DNA of 64,000 bases from HXMU1420-13 sp034669965 (GTDB lineage: Bacteria; Bacteroidota; Rhodothermia; Balneolales; Balneolaceae). Under the pieces are notes generated by a model. It was not told where the DNA came from, made no database searches, and worked only from the letters and a program-made list of their open reading frames with translations. The stretch covers positions 1 to 64,000 of the forward strand of contig JAXMOK010000011.1 of assembly GCA_034669965.1 (NCBI GenBank), written 5' to 3'. This document shows positions 15,876 to 24,598 of this stretch, one piece after another. A program made the position numbers and the translations under genes. Numbering within the stretch: the first letter of the stretch is position 1; each line of letters opens with the position of its first letter.

Positions 15876-17225
15876 TTAATCTAAATGGGGATTTAGCACG
15901 AATAATCCACCAAAAATATCGCTCACGATCAGTATCCCACTTTCGAAGAACGGGTAGCTACTCCAGGTGCCTTCAAAGTTGATGGAATTGTTACGAGGAG
16001 TGGTATCGAAAAAACCAACTTGTAGAAATTCGGCATTCGATAAATCTTGGTTTTCGAGAATTCGAACACCGGATGTGTAGTTCGTTAAAATCGTGTGGTC
16101 ATCCTTGATGTATAAGTTGTGATCTATAGTTCGAGTGATGTGATCGAATGAACCTACGAATACGGGGTTGTCCAGATCACGAACATCAAAAACATGGGTC
16201 TTTGTATTCCTTCCAAGATTTAATTCATCAAGTTCATCATTCATGATAAAATAGGCTTGATCTTCGGTGAGCCAACCTTGATGAGAATATTGCACATTAG
16301 GATTGGCCGCATAACCAAGGTGAGCAGGATTCGATTTGTCGGAAACATCGGCAATATCTACAGCCCGTTCGGCGGCATTAAAACAGATTTCAGCGCCTTG
16401 GAAACCCGCATCCGGACCGGAATAGGTAACACATTGAGCATCGTGGATATAGGCAGAATTTGTTCTGCGACGAGGAGCTTCGGTATTACGATAACATCCT
16501 GCAAAAACAGGGTTTTTTGGATTTGAAATATCTATCATGTGTAAACCGCCCTCGTTGCAATCGTTCACAAAATCTTCGTTTACGCTATTTGTAGCACCTA
16601 CAGCATAGGCAAAGCTGGTGGTTTCGTTTATCACAATATTATGGGCATTCGAGAACTCGGTGTAAACGGCATCTGCATCAAAAATGAGTACTTCACCATC
16701 GAAGTTTCTCAAGTTTGTAAGATCAAAAACCTGCATGCCGTGCGACTGTGCATCAGCAACCACAAAAAGGTGATTGTTATACACTTTTAAATCTCGCCAA
16801 ACGGAGCCCTCGGTTAAAGCTTTTGCTTCGGGAGTATTGCCAATTCCGAATTCACAAATTTCCAGATCAGAGGTGTTTAGATCTACTCGTTTCGCCGAAA
16901 ATGAGGATTCAGGAAGTTCACCAATAATTTGTGGGTTCTCAGGATCGCTTACATCAACAAAAGCTACTCCATCATATTTACCAACCAACGCATATTCTTT
17001 CCCTGTTTGTGGGTCCGTCCAGCCCCAAATGTCGTTAAGACGTTCTGTATCAAAATCAGCACGGGAAAGATGGGCATACAACCCAATATTCTCGCATGGG
17101 TAAGTGCCGTCAGCCAATCCATCTTCGCATGGAAATGGTTCGTCAAAAATCGTTTTATTCTTATCGCAAGCAGTAATAAATATGGAACATGCAGCGAAAC
17201 AAACTATAAAAAGACGAACGGGCAT
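15876..17225 (-). CDS. Choice-of-anchor B family lipoprotein
   Basis: A 449-residue lipoprotein (signal 1-19, lipobox ITAC) of the choice-of-anchor B family (TIGR04312). The hallmark LNDIWGWTDPQTGKEYALVGKYDGVAFVDVSDPENP is present, followed by LVIVD-type beta-propeller blades (DVSDPENPQ, DISNPKNPV, DVSDKSNPA, DVRDLDNPV) and conserved SYIHDAQCVTY and DHNLYIKD. Such proteins are anchored to the surface by different C-terminal or N-terminal devices; here it is the lipid anchor. The role is unknown, perhaps metal- or ligand-binding at the cell surface. It is a paralogue of the C-terminal half of the protein at 51126-53507. The divergent TIGR03546 gene starts 195 bases away. Confidence 0.85.
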   Translation of the reverse strand: MPVRLFIVCFAACSIFITACDKNKTIFDEPFPCEDGLADGTYPCENIGLYAHLSRADFDTERLNDIWGWTDPQTGKEYALVGKYDGVAFVDVSDPENPQIIGELPESSFSAKRVDLNTSDLEICEFGIGNTPEAKALTEGSVWRDLKVYNNHLFVVADAQSHGMQVFDLTNLRNFDGEVLIFDADAVYTEFSNAHNIVINETTSFAYAVGATNSVNEDFVNDCNEGGLHMIDISNPKNPVFAGCYRNTEAPRRRTNSAYIHDAQCVTYSGPDAGFQGAEICFNAAERAVDIADVSDKSNPAHLGYAANPNVQYSHQGWLTEDQAYFIMNDELDELNLGRNTKTHVFDVRDLDNPVFVGSFDHITRTIDHNLYIKDDHTILTNYTSGVRILENQDLSNAEFLQVGFFDTTPRNNSINFEGTWSSYPFFESGILIVSDIFGGLFVLNPHLD

Positions 17226-17419
17226 AATTTAGATTCTGTTAAAAAGTAGAACTATGGTAGAAGCATGATGGTACTGAATTATTACAAAGTAAATGGTACA
17301 AGGGCTAAAATCTCAATAAAGTTTAACGTTAGTAGCACATTCTCAGGTTCCATTTTTGACAAACTAAGTGCATATTAATTAACCGGAATCAGGGTTATCA
17401 ATCTAACAGGGAAGCAGCA

Positions 17420-17947
17420 ATGCTCATCATTTTAAAATATATAGCCAAGTTACTAAAGGCGTTATCGTCAGAAGCTTCACCGCCGCAGTTGGCTGGTGGT
17501 TTTGTGTTGGGGATGATCATCGGGTTAACCCCGTTTTTTTCGTTTCACAATTTGATAATTGCGGCACTGATTATCGTATTAAAGGTAAATATCGGGATGG
17601 CCATTCTGGCATTTTTGATATTTAGTGGTATTGCTTATCTCGCCGATCCGGCTTTTCACAATTTTGGTACCTGGTTATTAGAACACGAGAATTACCAATC
17701 ACTCTGGATTAGCATGTACGACAATGAATGGTGGGCGATGACCCGATTTTATAACACAGTGGTAATTGGCAGTTTCTTTGTAGCACTCTTTTTAACGGTT
17801 CCGGTTTTTCCCGGTGTGATTCTGTTTGTAAATCAATATCGAAAACATATCCACGAGAGAGTTCAAAAACTCAAGATTGTGAAGATCATGAAAGGCTCTA
17901 AGTTGTATACGTTCTATAAAGGATATAATCGAGTGAGGGGGAAATAA
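17420..17947 (+). CDS. TIGR03546-family membrane protein
   Basis: A 175-residue inner-membrane protein with three or four hydrophobic helices, including GMIIGLTPFFSFHNLIIAALIIVL near residue 31 and VALFLTVPVFPGVILFV near residue 121. Family placement is from the pattern GFVLGMIIGLTP and the gene order: TIGR03546 proteins are nearly always followed by TIGR03545 proteins. The stop overlaps the next start by one base (TAATG), so both are translationally coupled. The C-terminus is Lys-rich and cytoplasmic. The function is not known to me; a link to envelope biogenesis is likely because of the AsmA-like partner. Confidence 0.85.
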   Translation: MLIILKYIAKLLKALSSEASPPQLAGGFVLGMIIGLTPFFSFHNLIIAALIIVLKVNIGMAILAFLIFSGIAYLADPAFHNFGTWLLEHENYQSLWISMYDNEWWAMTRFYNTVVIGSFFVALFLTVPVFPGVILFVNQYRKHIHERVQKLKIVKIMKGSKLYTFYKGYNRVRGK

Positions 17948-19809
17948 TGAGAGTTAAAGGATTAATTTTTGTACTGATAGTAGCAGCATTGTTTATTGGA
18001 ACGCCGTTTCTAATAACCGATGAATACATCGAAGAAAAAATCGAAACCCGACTTAGTATAGCCAACACGGCTCTGGTTGAATTCGAAGATTTTGATTTTA
18101 GTTTAACCGAATTGCATCTGAAGTGGAGTCGCCTTCAGGTTACCGATCCCGATAACACGATGATGAATTTGTTCGAAACAGGGGAAGTGGAATTAGATTT
18201 TGCCTTTTGGCCTGTACTTTGGGAGCAAGTTATTATCGAAGACGTAAGAATGACGGGTTTTGCTTTAGAAACAGAGCGCGAAACAGATGGTTCATTTGAA
18301 ATTCCTGAAGGTTACGATCCTGAAACCGGGGTGCCAGATGATGCAGGTTTCTTTTACAGCATTACGGCTGAAGTTACATCCACCATCGCAGAAAACGCCC
18401 GTATGGAGTTTACAGATGTGAAAGACGACATCAACGTGGATAGTTTATTGGCGACCATCGATTTGCAGAGTATCGACCAGATGGATGGTTTGAAAAACGA
18501 TCTGGAGTCGAACTACACGAAATGGGATTCTACCATCGCCAATAACAGCATCGAAAAGAATGCCCGCGATATCGAAACATTGGTAACGTCGATCAAACTT
18601 GATGAAATTAAAGATGTGCCGGCCGCTGTAAAAGCCATCGAAACCATCCAAAAAGTGGTAAAAGAAGCAGATTCATTAAAAAATGAAATCAATATGCTTC
18701 AAACCGATTTCAGAACCGATATTCAAAAGTCGCGAAACAGCATAGGTCAGATTGATAATTGGATTAGCGCTGATGTGGAGCGCGTTAAAAACGTAGCTAA
18801 GTTGCCTGAAATTAATGCACAAAGCATCGGAACAGCCTTGTTCGGGCAAAATTTATTGGCCGATTTAAACACCTATCTCCAATATCTGGCAACGGGTAGA
18901 GAATATGGACAAAAGTTTATCGGAACGGATGAAAATGAAGACAAGCCTCAACGATATGAAGGGCGAAACTTTGAGTTTACCGACAAATACGATCTGCCAA
19001 AATTGTGGATCAAAAACGTTGAACTTTCTGGCGTTACCAAAAATAACATCGCGCTTGCCGGACAAGCGTTCAACATAACGAACAATCAAAACAAAACAGG
19101 TCAACCTATCACTTTTAATCTGTCGGGTGCCGAAGAAGGAGTTGCAACTCTTACCGTTGATGGAGCATTGAATTATTTGGGTGATGAGAAAACAGAATCA
19201 CTTTCGATTAATTATTCCGGGTTTTCACTCGTGAATTCGAAAATCTCGCCCTCCGAATTGTTGCCTTATGATTTAAGTAGCGGTCAGGGCGATATTAACG
19301 TTGATCTCACTATTAAAGACCGGAGAATTGAAAGTAGAGTGGATTACGTGGCTGATAATGTTGCCTTTGATTTTGAAAGCGCAGGAGCTCCAAAAGGTGT
19401 AGTTGAACGTTTGATCAGAGATGCCATTTCGGGCACCAATCGAATTACCGCAACCGCACTTATCGACAATACCGATGGCCCGCTGAAAGCACGGGTTCGG
19501 TCGAATGTGGATGATTTGTTTTTAAACGCACTAAGGCGAACGGTTCAGGCAGAAGTAGATAATGCAAAACGCAGAATTGAAAATGAAGTGCAATCGAGAG
19601 TGAACGCGAAAAAAGCCGAAGTACGTGAACTAGTGGATGAGCAGGAAGCCATTCTTCGAGATAAATATGCCGAACTGGAGACTAAAGTGAATGAGCAGCT
19701 CGCCATCGTAGAAAAGAAAAAGAAAGAGCTCGAAGACAAGAAAAAAGAGTTGGAAGAAGACCTTAAAAATAAAGCTTTGGATGCCGTAAAAAAGAAAATC
19801 GGCTTTTAG
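17947..19809 (+). CDS. TIGR03545-family AsmA-like envelope protein
   Basis: A 620-residue protein with one N-terminal membrane helix (residues 4-25) and a large periplasmic portion. Residues 30-110 resemble the start of AsmA-like proteins (EIRLSIANTALVEFEDFDF, then LHLKWSRLQVTDPDN). The middle is helical; residues 350-540 are beta-rich (LWIKNVELSGVTKNN, NVDLTIKDRRIESRVDYV). The C-terminal 90 residues or so form a long Lys/Glu coiled coil (EKKKKELEDKKKELEEDLKNKA). AsmA-like proteins are thought to bridge inner and outer membrane for lipid transport. The gene is coupled with the TIGR03546 gene upstream. No terminator was found in the 11 bases before the convergent gene at 19821. Confidence 0.85.
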   Translation: MRVKGLIFVLIVAALFIGTPFLITDEYIEEKIETRLSIANTALVEFEDFDFSLTELHLKWSRLQVTDPDNTMMNLFETGEVELDFAFWPVLWEQVIIEDVRMTGFALETERETDGSFEIPEGYDPETGVPDDAGFFYSITAEVTSTIAENARMEFTDVKDDINVDSLLATIDLQSIDQMDGLKNDLESNYTKWDSTIANNSIEKNARDIETLVTSIKLDEIKDVPAAVKAIETIQKVVKEADSLKNEINMLQTDFRTDIQKSRNSIGQIDNWISADVERVKNVAKLPEINAQSIGTALFGQNLLADLNTYLQYLATGREYGQKFIGTDENEDKPQRYEGRNFEFTDKYDLPKLWIKNVELSGVTKNNIALAGQAFNITNNQNKTGQPITFNLSGAEEGVATLTVDGALNYLGDEKTESLSINYSGFSLVNSKISPSELLPYDLSSGQGDINVDLTIKDRRIESRVDYVADNVAFDFESAGAPKGVVERLIRDAISGTNRITATALIDNTDGPLKARVRSNVDDLFLNALRRTVQAEVDNAKRRIENEVQSRVNAKKAEVRELVDEQEAILRDKYAELETKVNEQLAIVEKKKKELEDKKKELEEDLKNKALDAVKKKIGF

Positions 19810-19820
19810 TAGATACGTAT

Positions 19821-21047
19821 TTAGAAAGGAAGATGATAGCTTGTTGTAAGCGAAACAGAAGTGTAGTCTAAGTCCATAGTTCGAATAACCATGAAGAATT
19901 CTTTCCAAGGTTCCACATTTACCTGAACATTTATTTGATCACTAATAACTATGCCACTACCAATTAACACATTCCAAACCGGGGTGGTTTCAGTGATGTT
20001 ATTTCGATAATCCGACTTAAAGTAGGTGTTATTTTTAAATGTATAAGATGCTCCGGCCTGAAGAAATAATCGAGATTTTTCTGACAAATAATAGCTTAAT
20101 CGCAAACCTGCCGGTACACTAATTGAACGGTGTTTGATGGATGCATAGCCAAAATCAGCGGTGTGCTCAAACTCAAATTCTAAATGACTAACACCAATAA
20201 AAAATGCCATTCTGTTATTATAGTAAGGCAGGAATAATTCAAGCTCGGCGCTGAATGAAATGCTCATTGATTTCCCAAAGTCATACGATCGATGAGCATT
20301 GCTGTCGTTGATATACAATGAGTTATACACGAGTCGAGGCCCAATCATAATATTATAGCGCTCTCGCTTTTGAACGATGTAGCGCTTCGAAGAACTGCCG
20401 AGGCAAGTATTCATTTCGATAAAGAAATCTTCCAATACACTCCGGGTGTATTCCAACGAAAAAAATCTGTCTTCATCGATTGAGCTGCACACTATTAACT
20501 CATAAAGTTGATCTTGATACGCGTCGTTGGTTTCGATGTCGTGATTGTCAATTTTGAATCTTTTGAACTCGAGTTGTTCCACGGTACTACCATTAACGGA
20601 TACATAGAATCGCGTGTTGTAATTCGTGCGCAATTCATACAACGATGCATTTCCCTCAACTATAACACGTAAAAAAACTTCATCATACTCATTTTCAGGC
20701 ACCATCGAATCGTTTAATTGATATCGATAATCCGTGGATTTATCCACTAGAATGAGCCTTCGGATATACTTTATCTGATCAATAACCTCAAATGCCTGAA
20801 CATCCTCTATGAATAAAGTTCTGGGGGATTCGCTGAGTGATTTTTTAAACGAAAAGTCTTTAGGGTTCCGCTTCCAATCTACATTTTTGATGAATCCTTC
20901 AACTTTTTCACCGGCGTTATCAATATAGTATCCGGCTTCGTACGACATCTGTGCAAAAGCTCCGGCAGAAAATATGCCCAAGAAAAAAATAACGATGATG
21001 TTAATCTTTAAATGGGCTCGCAAAAAAGAGACAAAAGGTACGGTCAT
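19821..21047 (-). CDS. Exported envelope protein, downstream member of a tandem pair
   Basis: A 408-residue protein with a signal peptide (residues 1-32, ending GAFAQ). Residues 34-130 contain EAGYYIDNAGEKVEGFIKN and a long beta-rich N-terminal domain with YVRR/YIRR and FLRVIVEGNASLYEL. Residues 245-408 look like an eight-stranded outer-membrane barrel ending in Phe, with IMIGPRLVYNSL, NVPAGLRLSYYLSEKSRLFLQAG and YHLPF. It is related throughout to the preceding gene (21047-22270) and overlaps it by one base (TGATG). An outer-membrane barrel with a periplasmic or surface domain is likely; the function is unknown. Confidence 0.75.
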   Translation of the reverse strand: MTVPFVSFLRAHLKINIIVIFFLGIFSAGAFAQMSYEAGYYIDNAGEKVEGFIKNVDWKRNPKDFSFKKSLSESPRTLFIEDVQAFEVIDQIKYIRRLILVDKSTDYRYQLNDSMVPENEYDEVFLRVIVEGNASLYELRTNYNTRFYVSVNGSTVEQLEFKRFKIDNHDIETNDAYQDQLYELIVCSSIDEDRFFSLEYTRSVLEDFFIEMNTCLGSSSKRYIVQKRERYNIMIGPRLVYNSLYINDSNAHRSYDFGKSMSISFSAELELFLPYYNNRMAFFIGVSHLEFEFEHTADFGYASIKHRSISVPAGLRLSYYLSEKSRLFLQAGASYTFKNNTYFKSDYRNNITETTPVWNVLIGSGIVISDQINVQVNVEPWKEFFMVIRTMDLDYTSVSLTTSYHLPF

Positions 21048-22270
21048 CAGAAAGGTAATCGATAGCTTACACTAAGTGCTGCGGTTTGATAGGCTGTTTC
21101 GAAGGTGGTTGCCAAAGCAAACAGTTGACGGCGTGGTTCAAACTCGAACTGAGCGTTAATCAAATCTTTGTAAATGAAGCCGGCAGCAAAGGAAATTCCC
21201 GGTTTCGAAACGGTGTCGTTAGCCCCATTTCGGAAATCGTATTGAATATCGGTTTCACTGAACATGGTGAGGATAAATGCTGATTGCAGATACCATCTGG
21301 TTTTGGGGTTGATGTACTTATTAAAACGTACACCAACCGGCACATTTAAGGAGGCATGATCGAAGGAAATAGTGCCATGTTCGGTGGTAACGGTTTGCGC
21401 AAATTTTTGAGGAGTAAACCCTACAATCAAACTCCATTGGTTATTATTGAATGGGAGAAAAGCTTCGGCTTCAATGTCGAAGGTTAAGGCAGATTGAGAG
21501 CCAAAATCAGCAAAATCTCGTTCAGCGCTACCGGTTACTTCTAAGGTAGATCGGTAAAAACGAGGTCCAATCGAAATATTGAATCGCTTAGCTTTTTTGC
21601 CGCGATACACGATGAAGTCGCTGTTCACACACTCGTTGAATTGCGTGAATACAGCAACTAGTTCTCGTTTTTTGTACTCCAATTTTTCAATTTCATCTTG
21701 ATTGATATTGGAGCAGTTCAGCGAATTTCGAATCTGCTGTTGATACGTTTTGTTAGTTCGGATTTTGGTGTTCGTTTTTTGGGATCGAATTTCCGTAGAA
21801 GAGATTAAAAACTTTTTGAACTCAAGCGGAGTAATTTCTTCTCCTTTAAGTTGAAAGTAATATCTTTTATTTACCTCATTTTCCATTTCAAAAAGTGTTG
21901 CTTCTCCTTCAACTAACACGTTTAGGAAAACGGTATCCGGTTCAAATTCAGGCACCATCGAGATGCTTAGTTGTGTTCGGGAATCGGTAGATTGATCGAC
22001 AGGAACCGCCGCTCGAACATATTTTAAATGTCCGGTAATCTCGAATTCTGATGCATCTAGGATACCTATATTTTGTGGGGTGGCTAGTTCATTGGTTTTA
22101 AACTGAAAAACCACGGGATTCTTCTTCCAGCCCTGATTCTTGATCAACCCTTCCATTCGGTTTCCCGAATTGGAGATATAATAGCCCGGCTCAAATTCAA
22201 TTTGTGCGACAACCGCAGGCGAGCAAATGCCTAGGATCATCAAAAATATGAAGGAGCGAGAAAAAGCCAT
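21047..22270 (-). CDS. Exported envelope protein, upstream member of a tandem pair
   Basis: A 407-residue paralogue of the next gene, with signal peptide ending VVAQ near residue 22. It shares the N-terminal EPGYYISNSGNRMEGLIKNQGWKKNPVVFQF region, the VLVEGEATLFEMEN strand and the C-terminal barrel (FNISIGPRFYRSTLEVTG, LNVPVGVRFNKYINPKTRWYLQSA, ending SYRLPF). The two probably form a dimer or paired complex, since both are kept in one transcript. Domain order is N-terminal beta domain, Cys-containing helical linker (CSNINQDEIE, FNECVNSDF), then barrel. No promoter was identified in the AT-rich stretch between 22270 and the terminator at 22369. Confidence 0.75.
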   Translation of the reverse strand: MAFSRSFIFLMILGICSPAVVAQIEFEPGYYISNSGNRMEGLIKNQGWKKNPVVFQFKTNELATPQNIGILDASEFEITGHLKYVRAAVPVDQSTDSRTQLSISMVPEFEPDTVFLNVLVEGEATLFEMENEVNKRYYFQLKGEEITPLEFKKFLISSTEIRSQKTNTKIRTNKTYQQQIRNSLNCSNINQDEIEKLEYKKRELVAVFTQFNECVNSDFIVYRGKKAKRFNISIGPRFYRSTLEVTGSAERDFADFGSQSALTFDIEAEAFLPFNNNQWSLIVGFTPQKFAQTVTTEHGTISFDHASLNVPVGVRFNKYINPKTRWYLQSAFILTMFSETDIQYDFRNGANDTVSKPGISFAAGFIYKDLINAQFEFEPRRQLFALATTFETAYQTAALSVSYRLPF

Positions 22271-22368
22271 TGGAAAGAATTATTAGTCAGTTAGAGGTAG
22301 ATAATCTCGAATGTACAACAAAGCTTTCAATTCTTCTGCACTGATTTTAGTACCAAGCACTCATAAAA

Positions 22369-22388
22369 AAAGGGACTTTCGTCCCTTT
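22369..22388 (-). terminator. Intrinsic terminator of the 22410-22745 gene
   Basis: The perfect stem AAAGGGAC / GTCCCTTT with a TTTC loop is followed on the minus strand by a T-run (TTTTTTATG). It lies 22 bases past the stop codon of the lipoprotein gene. Confidence 0.88.
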
Positions 22389-22409
22389 CTCTTTTAAAAC
22401 TAATTACTG

Positions 22410-22745
22410 TTAATCGTATTTAAAAAATACGGCTTTAACCTGTGTTTCTTTACTGCTTGAATCGCCATCGTTATAGCGCTCGGTATCAATTCCGGTGATG
22501 ATGATGCCATCGGCGCCTTTTCGCTTGGCTGTTTTAATCATCTCATCTTGTATGTCTTCGATGGAATTGAACCACGAAGAACTGCCAATGGCTTGCCCGA
22601 TGATGGTGTAATCATATTCAATAGCTTTTTCATCGTAGAAGATTTCAACTTCTGTGGTGGGCTCATACGATTGGCCGATGTAATTCACTTCGGCGCAGGA
22701 TGCGAACACAAATAAAGCGAATAAAAATAGTAAACGAGATTTCAT
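22410..22745 (-). CDS. Small lipoprotein of unknown function
   Basis: A 111-residue lipoprotein: signal residues 1-16 with lipobox FASC. The mature part has TTEVEIFYDEKAIEYDYTIIGQAIG, then EMIKTAKRKGADGIIITGI. The pattern of a YTIIG strand followed by a helix with KAKxxGADGII resembles small envelope proteins with a YbjQ/Dodecin-like or LptE-like half-domain, but I do not recognise a family firmly. It is a single gene between two terminators, with a 116-base gap to the next gene. Confidence 0.6.
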   Translation of the reverse strand: MKSRLLFLFALFVFASCAEVNYIGQSYEPTTEVEIFYDEKAIEYDYTIIGQAIGSSSWFNSIEDIQDEMIKTAKRKGADGIIITGIDTERYNDGDSSSKETQVKAVFFKYD

Positions 22746-22860
22746 GATTGTACTCCGATTTTTTGGTTATTAAGTGCGCTCAGCTTACGGGGTTTTTCCG
22801 TCTGGGTTCATACCATGATGATGCTAATTAACGAAAAAGTTCGATTAAATCCTGCTGCTA

Positions 22861-24528
22861 TCAAACCCCCGAATCCGCCAGATATTCGTGCACGTATTTG
22901 ATGCTCATGGCGCCTTCGCCCACGGCTGAGGCCACCCGATTCATGGCTCCGGCGCGGACATCCCCCGCAGCAAAAATGCCGGGCGCACACGTTTCCAGTA
23001 AATAAGGCGTACGTTCGAGTTTCCACACTTTGGCAAAATCATCGTATTTGTTGAGCTCTTTCCCCGTTTCGATGAAACCTTTTTCGTTTTTGATGATCTG
23101 ATTTTTAACCCAGTCGGTATAAGGCCGTGCGCCGATAAAAATAAACAGTCCATCGGCGTGTACGGTTTCGGTTGATTCCCTTTCAGAGTTTGAAAGTACC
23201 AGCGTTTGTAACTGCCCGTTTCCATCGGCTTCAACTACTTCGGTAAAAGGAACCAGTTCGATATTTTCGGTTTTATTGATTTGATCAATCAAATAAGAAC
23301 TCATACTGCTCACCAGCGATTCACGCCGAATCACGATATGCACTTTTTCGGCAAAAGTGGATAAATACATGGCTGCTTGTCCGGCAGAATTCCCACCCCC
23401 AACGATGTATACCTGTTTGCCTTTAAAAGCGTGGGCTTCGGTCATGGCCGCGCCGTAATACACGCCGGCTCCGGTAAAATTGCTCAGCCCTTTACTTTCC
23501 AGTTTTCGATAATTTACGCCCGTGGTGATTACCACAGCTTTTGCATTTACCGAGCTTCCATCCGAAAGGTGAATGGTTTTATACTGATCCTGTGACTCAA
23601 TGCCCACAACTTCCTGCGGCGACAAAAACTCCACACCAAATCGGGTGGCCTGGGTGATGGCTCTTCGGGCGAGATCGGAGCCGGAAAGTCCGTTCGGGAA
23701 GCCCAAATAATTTTCGATGCGTGAACTCGTGCCTGCTTGTCCGCCCGGCGCTCGTTTTTCGATGAGCAGCGTTTTCAATCCTTCCGATCCTCCATAAACC
23801 GCGGCGGCTAATCCGGCCGGACCGGCACCAATAATCACTACATCATAAATTTCGGCATCGGGATTTGGACTGCGCCCCAATTTTTTGGCAATCTCGATGG
23901 GACTGGGTTCGCATAGATGGCTTCCATCCTCAAAAAAGATGGCAGGAAGTTGACCTGAGTTCAGCCCGTTGGTTTCAAGTAATTCTGTAGCTTTTTCGGA
24001 TTGTTCAATATCCATCCAGCGGTAGGGAATCAAATTTCCGGATAGAAAATCTTTGATCTCGTGCGATTTAGGAGAGTACTGATAACCCACCAATTTGATC
24101 CCCTGAAAATCAGGCTTGAAGTTGGCCTGCCAGTCGTCGAGTAAATCGTCGAGCACGGGATACAGTTTCTCTTCGGGAGGATCCCAGGGCTTCAACAAAT
24201 AGTAATCGAGCTGCACTTCGTTGATGGCTTTGATGGCAGCATCGGTATCGGAATAAGCGGTGAGTAACACACGTTTTGCTTCGGGAAAGTGTGTTTTTGC
24301 TTGCTCCAGAAAATCCACGCCGATGATTTCCGGCATTCGTTGATCGGTTAAAAACAGGGCAACCGTTTCCCCTTTTGATTTTAGCTCGGGAAGCGATTCA
24401 AGGGCTTCTTTGGGGGAGTCGGTACTCAGTATCCGATACTCCGACCGATAGCGCTGCCGCAGATCTCGACTTATCGCCCGCAACACCTGAGAATCATCGT
24501 CGATAGCAAAAAGAATGGGTTTTTTCAT
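22861..24528 (-). CDS. Fused response regulator/thioredoxin-reductase-like flavoprotein
   Basis: A 555-residue fusion. Residues 1-130 are a receiver domain with phospho-acceptor Asp62 (LTDQRMP), Thr90 and Lys113 (LLKPW). Residues 145-215 look like a glutaredoxin-type fold (VGYQYSPKSHEIKDFL) whose usual CPYC is replaced by SPKS. Residues 226-550 are a FAD/NAD(P)H reductase of the TrxR family: GAGPAGLAAA (234), GGQAGTSS, GGGNSAGQA (377), and GIFAAGDVRAGA near the end. The usual catalytic CxxC is replaced by GAAM at 359-362. It sits downstream of the kinase gene by 70 bases, with an inverted repeat in the gap. Phosphorylation may tune the flavin reaction; disulfide chemistry is unlikely. Confidence 0.88.
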   Translation of the reverse strand: MKKPILFAIDDDSQVLRAISRDLRQRYRSEYRILSTDSPKEALESLPELKSKGETVALFLTDQRMPEIIGVDFLEQAKTHFPEAKRVLLTAYSDTDAAIKAINEVQLDYYLLKPWDPPEEKLYPVLDDLLDDWQANFKPDFQGIKLVGYQYSPKSHEIKDFLSGNLIPYRWMDIEQSEKATELLETNGLNSGQLPAIFFEDGSHLCEPSPIEIAKKLGRSPNPDAEIYDVVIIGAGPAGLAAAVYGGSEGLKTLLIEKRAPGGQAGTSSRIENYLGFPNGLSGSDLARRAITQATRFGVEFLSPQEVVGIESQDQYKTIHLSDGSSVNAKAVVITTGVNYRKLESKGLSNFTGAGVYYGAAMTEAHAFKGKQVYIVGGGNSAGQAAMYLSTFAEKVHIVIRRESLVSSMSSYLIDQINKTENIELVPFTEVVEADGNGQLQTLVLSNSERESTETVHADGLFIFIGARPYTDWVKNQIIKNEKGFIETGKELNKYDDFAKVWKLERTPYLLETCAPGIFAAGDVRAGAMNRVASAVGEGAMSIKYVHEYLADSGV

Positions 24529-24552
24529 AAGAAAATTATAAATACTCAGTGC

Positions 24553-24591
24553 TAAATGTTAAATGTGGGTTTACTTAACATTTAACATTTA
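24553..24591. promoter_or_regulatory. Perfect 13-bp inverted repeat between kinase and RR-flavoprotein genes
   Basis: The arms TAAATGTTAAATG and CATTTAACATTTA are perfect complements separated by 13 bases. They lie in the 70-base gap between the two coding regions. It could be an operator for a dimeric regulator, a weak attenuator or an mRNA processing hairpin. It is AT-only in most pairs and has no GC-rich core, so a strong terminator is unlikely. Confidence 0.55.
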
Positions 24592-24598
24592 TAACTTA

